DNA from: Oscillospiraceae bacterium
GTDB taxonomy: Bacteria > Bacillota_A > Clostridia > Oscillospirales > CAG-272
DNA: 10,442 bases
Direction of reading: 5' to 3'
Assembly (NCBI GenBank): GCA_015064195.1
Contig: SVSO01000091.1
Span: forward strand, 1 to 10,442
The notes beneath the pieces are model-generated. The model was not told where the DNA came from. It did not search any database and was given only the letters and a program-made list of their open reading frames with translations. Below are positions 5,284 to 10,442 of the stretch, in pieces (the first letter of the stretch is position 1; the number at the start of each line of letters is the position of its first letter). The translations under genes were made by a program, and so were the position numbers.

Positions 5284-6072
5284 ATGCGAAAAAAATTCAT
5301 CCTCGCGGCGGCGCTCATTCTGCTGGCCGTGCTGATCGTTCCCATCCCCACCGCCTCCTATGATGACGGCGGCACACGGGAATTTGTCGCCCTCACCTAC
5401 AAAATCGTCCGCTGGAACCGCATCACCCCGGACGGCACCTACTCCGCCGTCCGCTTCTACGGCTTCTCCGACCGGAACACGCCGCTTTCCGAGCTGTGGC
5501 GGCGGGAATCGGCGTATATGGAGCCGATTCTTGACGCGAAACCGGTCATTTATCTCTATCCCGAACGGCCCATGTCCGTCACCGTGGGGCTGGATTATGA
5601 CGGCGACCTCACCTGCACCTATCCCGCCTATGAGGACGGCTGGACGGTGACGGCATCGCCGGACGGCACGCTGACCGACGGCCGCGGCATGACCTACCGC
5701 TATCTTTACTGGGAGGGCAAGCGTGCGGCAAGCTATGATTTTTCCGCCGGATTCTGCGTGAAGGGCGAGGATACCGCGCCGTTTTTGGAGGATGCGCTGG
5801 AAAAGCTGGGGCTGACGCGGCAGGAGGCCAACGAATTCATCGTGTACTGGCTGCCGATGATGGAGCAAAATCCCTACAATCTCATATCCTTCCAGAGCGA
5901 CCGGTATACCGACGGTGCGCGGCTGGACATTTCCCCCGCGCCGGACACGCTCATCCGGGTCTTTATGGCGTGGCGGCCATCGGATGCGCCGGTGGATCTG
6001 CCGCCGCAGGAGCTTTCCGCACCGCCGCGCACCGGCTTCACCGTGGCAGAATGGGGCGGCGCGCGCTCATAG
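5284..6072 (+). CDS. Membrane-anchored protein with KPVIYLYP motif, function unknown
   Basis: This 262-aa protein starts with a short basic end (MRKK) and one hydrophobic segment at about 5-22. There is no lipobox cysteine, so it is either an uncleaved N-terminal anchor or a secreted protein. After the anchor comes YDDGGTREFVALTYKIVRWN (26-45), a segment I recall from small surface proteins of Clostridia. The motif KPVIYLYPE (86-94) opens a beta-rich domain with many Tyr, Trp and Asp residues. A region at about 165-195 (EDALEKLGLTRQEANEF, then VYWLPMMEQNPYN) looks helical. The motif recurs in extracytoplasmic proteins of unknown role. AAAGGAG lies upstream of the ATG. The gene's stop overlaps the convergent beta-lactamase-like gene by six bases. 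No catalytic residues can be named. Confidence 0.8.
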   Translation: MRKKFILAAALILLAVLIVPIPTASYDDGGTREFVALTYKIVRWNRITPDGTYSAVRFYGFSDRNTPLSELWRRESAYMEPILDAKPVIYLYPERPMSVTVGLDYDGDLTCTYPAYEDGWTVTASPDGTLTDGRGMTYRYLYWEGKRAASYDFSAGFCVKGEDTAPFLEDALEKLGLTRQEANEFIVYWLPMMEQNPYNLISFQSDRYTDGARLDISPAPDTLIRVFMAWRPSDAPVDLPPQELSAPPRTGFTVAEWGGARS

Positions 6073-7044
6073 ATCGGCGAACAGGATGGCGTGCAGTTCG
6101 TCGCAAAGTCCGGCGATCTCGCGGAAAATCGCGTCCTCATCAGCAGTTTTCGCCGGGTCGATGCCGGTGAGGATGGTCAGAATGTAGGCGCGTCCCGGCG
6201 CGTAGACGATGGCGGTATCGTGATAGCCGTCGCCGCCGCCGTTTGCGCCGTATTTGTGCGCCGTTTCGTATGCCGTCCCCGCCGGTATCTGCCCGTTGTA
6301 GGATGCATTTTTCAGATGCTCGATGACAAAATCGTCGGTTTTCCCGTATCGGTATATATCCAGCATGGCGCGGGACAGCTTTTTTGCCGACACTCGCGAC
6401 CATTCCCATTCCTCGCTCATCTGCAGTCCGCCCGCGCCGAGGCCTGACACATAGCGATTGTAGCCCTCGATGCCGAAGGTTTCATAAAGCAGACGGTGGG
6501 CCTGATTGTCCGAATAGCGGAGGGCCAGCTCCATCAGCTCGCCCACGGTGAAGCTCTTGCCCACATCGTTGGCGGAAAGCTTTCCCGTGACGCTCGTGCG
6601 ATTGGCGTTTGTGAAGGTGACTTCCGCCTCAAGATCAACGCCGGACGACAGGAGGTAATGGCAGTAGACCGCCTTGATGGTGCTGGCGGTGTGATACCAT
6701 GTCTCCTCATCGATACCGAAATAATATTCCCGCTCCACGTCGGTGAAATAGACGGATGCGCCAACCGATGCGGCGGTGTCCCGGAGCTTGATGAAAACGG
6801 GGATCGCGGTCTCCGCGTCGATATTGGTGTGGACTTCATCCGGGATCACCGGCGGCGGCAGTTCAGGCGGAGGAGGCGGTGCGGTGGTTTCCGGCGGCGG
6901 CTCAGGCTCGCCCGCCATGGAAATGAGCGGCGCATCGGTCATCGCCGCCGCCACATCCGGCGCATCCGGCGGCAGATGTGGCAGCTCTGCCCCGCATCCG
7001 GCAAGCATCGCCGCCATTACTATCAGCAAAATCAGCCGCTTCAT
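6067..7044 (-). CDS. Lipoprotein with class A beta-lactamase-like serine hydrolase domain
   Basis: This 325-aa protein has a lipoprotein signal peptide with lipobox LAGC (14-17), so C17 is the likely lipidated residue. A Pro-rich linker (about 48-68) follows, and then a beta-lactamase-like domain (about 75-325). Visible motifs are the nucleophile motif S121-T-I-K124, SDN at 178-180, and K264-Y-G266 in the place of KTG. I do not see the omega-loop ExxLN motif holding Glu166 of true class A enzymes, so efficient beta-lactam hydrolysis is doubtful. A cell-wall related peptidase or esterase role is equally possible. Of two close ATGs the second (7044) is preferred: AAGGAGGG ends directly against the first, leaving no spacing, but sits at a good distance from the second. 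It has its own promoter (7066-7094). Confidence 0.85.
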   Translation of the reverse strand: MKRLILLIVMAAMLAGCGAELPHLPPDAPDVAAAMTDAPLISMAGEPEPPPETTAPPPPPELPPPVIPDEVHTNIDAETAIPVFIKLRDTAASVGASVYFTDVEREYYFGIDEETWYHTASTIKAVYCHYLLSSGVDLEAEVTFTNANRTSVTGKLSANDVGKSFTVGELMELALRYSDNQAHRLLYETFGIEGYNRYVSGLGAGGLQMSEEWEWSRVSAKKLSRAMLDIYRYGKTDDFVIEHLKNASYNGQIPAGTAYETAHKYGANGGGDGYHDTAIVYAPGRAYILTILTGIDPAKTADEDAIFREIAGLCDELHAILFADL

Positions 7045-7065
7045 GTGCATCCCTCCTTTTGTATC

Positions 7066-7094
7066 ATTATAGCATATGTCGGCGAATTTTGCAA
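7066..7094 (-). promoter_or_regulatory. SigA-type promoter for the beta-lactamase-like lipoprotein gene
   Basis: On the minus strand the -35 is TTGCAA (7094-7089, four of six consensus bases) and the -10 is a perfect TATAAT (7071-7066), spaced 17 bases, with TATGC before the -10 (TRTGn element). The start would fall near 7059, leaving only about 15 bases before the ATG at 7044, enough for the ribosome site. Confidence 0.7.
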
Positions 7095-7135
7095 GGAAAA
7101 TTTCAGGAGGTACTGCATTCCGATGCAGTACCTCC
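7095..7135 (-). terminator. Rho-independent terminator of the solute-binding lipoprotein gene
   Basis: A perfect 13-bp stem (7106-7118/7123-7135, four-base loop) begins seven bases after the TAA of the 729-aa gene and is followed on the minus strand by TGAAATTTTCC. The T tract is short and interrupted, but stem strength and position fit a terminator. The -35 of the next promoter begins just beyond it, so the two minus-strand genes look like separate transcription units. Confidence 0.75.
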
Positions 7136-7142
7136 CCGTTTG

Positions 7143-9332
7143 TTATTTTTTCTCCGCCAGATAGGTTCCCACCCGGTTGTCGATGAGCTTTGCCGTTTCG
7201 TCGGCGGATTTGTCACCGGCAAAATAGGCGGCCAGCTCCTCGTTTATGATGGTCTGCAGCTCCGATGGCAGCGGACGGGCCACCCTCGCCGTGTCGAGGA
7301 AGTCATACAGTGCGTCCACAACCGCCGGATCGCCGGCGAAGATCTCCATTCCCGGGCCGACACGCGACGGATCGAAGGGCTTGGTATCCCCCGACCAGCC
7401 GCCGAAATTGTCATTCTCGAAGTAATAATACATCTTCCCCTCGCTCTCGTTCCACGCCTCCATGGACGATTTGAGCGCCGGGATCTTGCGCATTCCCCGC
7501 ATTTCGTCCAGCGTGCAGGCGGGGCTGAGGAAGTAGGCGAGGAACTCCATTGCGCCCTCCTTCACCGAACTCTGCTCGCTGATGGCATAATACTTCTCCG
7601 CCTCAAGCTTCACCGCGCCGCCGTCCGATGAGGGATAGCCCACCGCGTCGAAATCCTCGCCCCGATAGGCCGCCATCAGCATCGCCCATTCGCTGTAGCA
7701 GCCGACGGTGGCTTCAAAGAGGAAGACCTCGTCGGTGACGTAGTGATTTTCGTTCCAGACGTTCAGCCCGCAGGCATTCTTTTCGGGAAGCGATGCCAGA
7801 AATTCCATGGCCGCCCGGAATTCCTCCGAATCGAACCGGCTCTCTCCCGCCTCCAGATCGACGAAGCTGCCCATCAGCGTTTCCCGGAGAAATTCCGTGA
7901 TGCCCGCCGCGCTGAGATTTGCCGTGATAAACCGCCCCTCCGCCGTCAGATCGTCATACAGCTCCATGAATGCGGACAGATCCCACGTTCCGTATGCATC
8001 CAGCGCACCGGATTTTACCGCGCAGGTGGCAAGCGCGAACTCCTGGGGGATGCCGTACAGTTTGCCGTCCGTTTCACAGGCGGTGCGCACACATCCGAAA
8101 ATGTCATCCGCCGCGATAAGGTCGCCGGTGAGGGTGTTCAGATCGGCAAGATAGCCCTTCGCGCCGTAGGTTTCCAGCTCGGTGAGCGATTCCAGCTCCA
8201 CGATATCGCCGACGGAACCGTCCATCAGCATCCGGGAAATGCCTTCCGCCATGGTGACATAATCGCCGCCGGTGGCCGAATATTCCTCGCACACGACGAA
8301 ATACTCCGCTTGGGATTTGTTATACTGCACCGCCGCCAGCGGGATCTTTCCCCGGCCGTTCTCGCTGTAGGTGACGCGGATGATCTGCCGCTCCGGAAGC
8401 GCATCCTCCGGGCATTTTTCATACCGCCACAGCCCGCGCTCGCCGGTCAGCGTATCCGCATAATCCGAGCGGTAAATGTACACCACGTCTTCGCTCATGA
8501 CGGCGATATTTCCAGGCACGGCGGGGATTCCCGAGCTGACCCAGTTCATGAGCAGCTCCGATGTGCCCTCCGCCGCATGAACGCCGTACAGCCCCATTTC
8601 GCTGGTCTTGCAGAAATCGTAGCCGCCGCCGGGGATGACGGTATTCACGCCCTCCATGGCGGATTTCCACGCCGCATCCTCCCGGATCGCATCGCCGTCG
8701 ATGATCGAATGGAAGCCCTGTCCCCAGACGTGCAGACCATCGTCGGCGGCAAAGAGTCCCCGCACGCTGTCCGTCATCACGTCGGAGGCGAGGACGGTGC
8801 CGTCTGCGTCAAGGCTGAGCAGGGTATCCTCCACCGCCACATACCATGCGCCGTCGTGTCCGGCGATCATCGGCGTGCTGTGATACCGCTCCGGCAGCTC
8901 AAACAGCTCGCCCAGCGGCTTTTCCCACAGCACCTCGTCCGGATCCGCGCCCATGAGGACAAAACGCTCGGTGAAGGTGGTCATGTCAAATTCGCTGGTG
9001 ACGAACAGATAGCCCTCCTCCGAGGATGCCATGGCCCGGGCCTGCTCCGTGATGGGCAGCACAGTGCGCTCCCATTTGCCCGCCGCGTCCATGGTGAGGA
9101 TGACCTGCTCCATGCCCGCCTCGCTCATCACCGAGCCGACGAGATGGAGCACGCCGTCCGATGCGTACATCTCCCGCAGATTTGACAGCTGCTCCCCTTC
9201 GGACAGTGCGCCGATCTCCACCGGAGTACCGTTATACACGCCGGTGAGCGTGATTTTGTCAGGTGTATCCTTGCCGCAGGCGGTGAATGCCAGCGCCGAT
9301 GCAAGTGCGAGTGTGAGGATGAATTGTTTCAT
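7143..9332 (-). CDS. Lipoprotein with N-terminal repeat (propeller-like) region and C-terminal ABC-type solute-binding domain
   Basis: This 729-aa protein has a lipoprotein signal peptide with likely lipidated C19 (LAFTAC at 14-19). Residues about 30-310 contain repeated short beta-strand patterns around Asp-Gly turns (ASDGVLHLVG 57-66, HDGAWYVAVEDTLLSLDADG 159-178, ADDGLHVWG 196-204), suggesting a beta-propeller-like domain. Residues about 315-729 resemble family 1 extracellular solute-binding proteins of sugar ABC importers. They start with IIRVTYSENGRG, followed by AAVQYNKSQAEYFVV. DGKLYGIPQEF (422-432) and TWDLSAFMELYDDL (449-462) are typical, and so are the late helices. The usual family length is about 400-550 residues, the excess being the N-terminal region. 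The start is supported by AAAGGAG upstream. No permease or ATPase gene lies in the window, so this is an orphan binding protein, perhaps a sensor or one that shares a transporter. The ligand is not predictable. Confidence 0.82.
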   Translation of the reverse strand: MKQFILTLALASALAFTACGKDTPDKITLTGVYNGTPVEIGALSEGEQLSNLREMYASDGVLHLVGSVMSEAGMEQVILTMDAAGKWERTVLPITEQARAMASSEEGYLFVTSEFDMTTFTERFVLMGADPDEVLWEKPLGELFELPERYHSTPMIAGHDGAWYVAVEDTLLSLDADGTVLASDVMTDSVRGLFAADDGLHVWGQGFHSIIDGDAIREDAAWKSAMEGVNTVIPGGGYDFCKTSEMGLYGVHAAEGTSELLMNWVSSGIPAVPGNIAVMSEDVVYIYRSDYADTLTGERGLWRYEKCPEDALPERQIIRVTYSENGRGKIPLAAVQYNKSQAEYFVVCEEYSATGGDYVTMAEGISRMLMDGSVGDIVELESLTELETYGAKGYLADLNTLTGDLIAADDIFGCVRTACETDGKLYGIPQEFALATCAVKSGALDAYGTWDLSAFMELYDDLTAEGRFITANLSAAGITEFLRETLMGSFVDLEAGESRFDSEEFRAAMEFLASLPEKNACGLNVWNENHYVTDEVFLFEATVGCYSEWAMLMAAYRGEDFDAVGYPSSDGGAVKLEAEKYYAISEQSSVKEGAMEFLAYFLSPACTLDEMRGMRKIPALKSSMEAWNESEGKMYYYFENDNFGGWSGDTKPFDPSRVGPGMEIFAGDPAVVDALYDFLDTARVARPLPSELQTIINEELAAYFAGDKSADETAKLIDNRVGTYLAEKK

Positions 9333-9363
9333 GCGATTGCTCCTTTCGATATTTTACAGTTAT

Positions 9364-9392
9364 AGTATATCACAAACGATTACATTTGTCAA
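9364..9392 (-). promoter_or_regulatory. SigA-type promoter for the solute-binding lipoprotein gene
   Basis: On the minus strand: perfect -35 TTGACA (9392-9387), -10 TATACT (9369-9364, five of six), 17-base spacing, and TGTGA before the -10. The leader would be about 25 bases. The remaining stretch 9393-9485 is A/T-rich, with A- and T-runs around 9455-9481, and I see no further feature in it. Confidence 0.75.
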
Positions 9393-9485
9393 GTATTATT
9401 TTCCCCTTCATCCTATAAGACAACACGTTTCGCCAAATCTGCCGCTTTTTCCAAAAAAAATGCGAAATTTTTTTGAAAAAAGCTC

Positions 9486-9514
9486 TTGACAAACGCCGCG
9501 GGGTGTGATATAAT
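9486..9514 (+). promoter_or_regulatory. SigA-type promoter of the T-box leader and trpB
   Basis: Perfect -35 TTGACA (9486-9491) and perfect -10 TATAAT (9509-9514) are 17 bases apart, with TGTGA before the -10. The start is predicted near 9521, directly before stem I of the T-box. A promoter this strong fits a gene controlled mainly by attenuation. Confidence 0.85.
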
Positions 9515-9520
9515 GGTTTC

Positions 9521-9808
9521 TGTAAATGATTAAAACCGTTGAAGCGGAGATAACGTCGATCATGACTTCTCAGAGAGCCTGCGCTGGTGTGAATCAGGTA
9601 AGAAACAGTTCGGCAAATGGACCGCGGAGGGCGCAGTCAAAGCAGCGATGTGAGTATTCTGCGACGTCGAAGGCAGGCGTTAATTGCCGGAGGTATGATT
9701 GTATCTCAAAAAGCGCACGGCATTGCCGTGAACACAAGGTGGCACCGCGGATAGTTTATACTGTTCGTCCTTGACAGAGAATCGATTTCTGTCGGGGGCG
9801 TTTTTCTT
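9521..9808 (+). promoter_or_regulatory. Tryptophan T-box riboswitch leader
   Basis: The conserved T-box core AAGGTGGCACCGCGG lies at 9736-9750. Stem I landmarks are AGAGAG (9572-9577) and the apical GGTGTGAA (9586-9593). The basal helix GCGG (9544-9547) pairs with CCGC (9622-9625) and closes a loop whose 3' strand ends in TGGA, which places the specifier codon UGG (Trp) at 9618-9620. The antiterminator bulge UGGC (9740-9743) pairs with an acceptor end GCCA, as expected for tRNA-Trp with discriminator G. The gene downstream is trpB, so specifier, bulge and target agree. Uncharged tRNA-Trp would stabilise the antiterminator and switch trpB on under tryptophan shortage. The exact pairing of stems II and III was not worked out. 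Confidence 0.92.
9766..9808 (+). terminator. Intrinsic terminator of the T-box leader
   Basis: A 13-bp stem joins CGTCCTTGACAGA (9766-9778) to TCTGTCGGGGGCG (9788-9800), with a few G-U pairs, followed by TTTTTCTTT from 9801. In T-box leaders this hairpin competes with the antiterminator. From 9809 to 9870 I see only a second possible stem (9790-9800 with 9812-9820) and the trpB ribosome site AGGAGG at 9857-9862. Confidence 0.88.
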
Positions 9809-9870
9809 TGCCGCCCGACAAAAATCACAGCACGTTTTCATAACGATATTACATTCAGGAGGAACAAATC

Positions 9871-10442
9871 ATGAAATTCAACAATGTTGACTTCGACACC
9901 TACTTCAAAAATTATCCCGACGCCAATGGCTATTTCGGCAAATACGGCGGCTCTTACATCCAGCCTGAGCTGCAGACGGCGATGAACGAGATCACCGAAG
10001 CCTATCAGACCATCTGCAAATCCCGCAAGTTTATTGCCGAGCTGCGCCGCATCCGCAAGGAATTTCAGGGCAGACCCACGCCCATCTCCCATCTGGAACG
10101 CCTTTCCGACAAGATCGGCACAGGCGCACAGCTTTACGTCAAGCGCGAGGATCTGAATCACACCGGCGCACACAAGCTCAACCACTGCATGGGCGAGGCA
10201 CTGCTGGCAAAATACATGGGCAAAAAGAAGGTCATCGCCGAGACGGGTGCCGGTCAGCACGGCGTAGCGCTGGCCACCGCCGCCGCTTATTTCGGTCTGG
10301 AGTGCGACATCTACATGGGCTCCGTTGACATCAAAAAGCAGGCTCCCAACGTGGCGCGCATGAAGATCCTCGGCGCGAGAGTGGTGGAAGTCACCGAAGG
10401 CCTGCAGACCCTCAAGGAGGCCGTTGACGCCGCATTCGCCGC
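9871..10442 (+). CDS. trpB: Tryptophan synthase beta chain (3' end beyond window)
   Basis: The first 190 codons are present. TrpB is a PLP enzyme that joins indole and L-serine to give L-tryptophan. The PLP-binding lysine is K102 in HTGAHKLN (97-104). The catalytic glutamate is E124 in AETGAGQHG (123-131); their spacing of 22 residues equals that of Salmonella K87 and E109. [11 protein letters not shown] (25-35) and GRPTP (67-71) are further family marks. The start at 9871 follows AGGAGG at 9857-9862 by eight bases. Expression is controlled by the tryptophan T-box directly upstream. trpB comes first after the leader, with no trpE, D, C or F before it; whether trpA follows lies outside the window. 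It may be part of a short operon or a stand-alone indole-salvage enzyme. The frame is open to the window edge. Confidence 0.95.
   Translation, partial: MKFNNVDFDTYFKNYPDANGYFGKYGGSYIQPELQTAMNEITEAYQTICKSRKFIAELRRIRKEFQGRPTPISHLERLSDKIGTGAQLYVKREDLNHTGAHKLNHCMGEALLAKYMGKKKVIAETGAGQHGVALATAAAYFGLECDIYMGSVDIKKQAPNVARMKILGARVVEVTEGLQTLKEAVDAAFA

Noticed and set aside
7743..9185. Long open frame on the plus strand (480 codons) opposite the solute-binding lipoprotein
   Set aside because: His- and Arg-rich shadow without domain signals; the minus-strand gene has signal peptide, ribosome site, promoter and terminator.
9838..10260. Minus-strand open frame of 140 codons opposite trpB
   Set aside because: Shadow of the clearly recognisable trpB coding frame.

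Overview
The window looks like chromosomal DNA of a GC-rich Bacillota, most likely a gut Clostridia of the Oscillospirales/Ruminococcaceae type. The reasons are strong AGGAGG-type ribosome binding sites, near-consensus SigA promoters with a TRTGn element before the -10, a tryptophan T-box riboswitch, Gram-positive style lipoproteins, and GC-rich third codon positions. The taxonomic call is inference; no rRNA or marker gene is present.

Layout. Bases 1-196 hold a run of consecutive GC-rich hairpins in front of a cytoplasmic GH20-like glycoside hydrolase (197-1597, +). Next is a compact block of DNA-damage genes (1628-4566): a Y-family translesion DNA polymerase reading left, and an operon reading right that encodes an XRE-type repressor, an ImmA/IrrE-type zinc metalloprotease and an SRAP (YedK/HMCES) abasic-site protein. 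Between the polymerase and the repressor lie two consensus promoters that face each other and overlap, with four CACA-N6-TGTG inverted repeats in and around them. Then come an unrecognised 210-aa cytoplasmic protein (-), a membrane-anchored protein with a KPVIYLYP motif (+), a lipoprotein with a class A beta-lactamase-like fold (-), and a 729-aa lipoprotein joining a repeat-rich N-terminal region to an ABC-type solute-binding domain (-). The right end carries a promoter, a complete tryptophan T-box leader with terminator, and the first 190 codons of trpB, cut by the window edge.

The most interesting part is 1628-4566. A repressor with a dedicated ImmA/IrrE protease, placed with a translesion polymerase and an SRAP protein, has the logic of the Deinococcus DdrO/IrrE response or the ImmR/ImmA switch of ICEBs1. 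Damage would activate the protease, the protease would cut the repressor, and both transcription units would be released. This is an inferred LexA-independent SOS-like switch; the parts are visible in the sequence, but the regulation is not proven. The promoter layout also suggests mutual transcriptional interference. The other genes look like ordinary surface, sugar and amino-acid functions with no evident link to this block.
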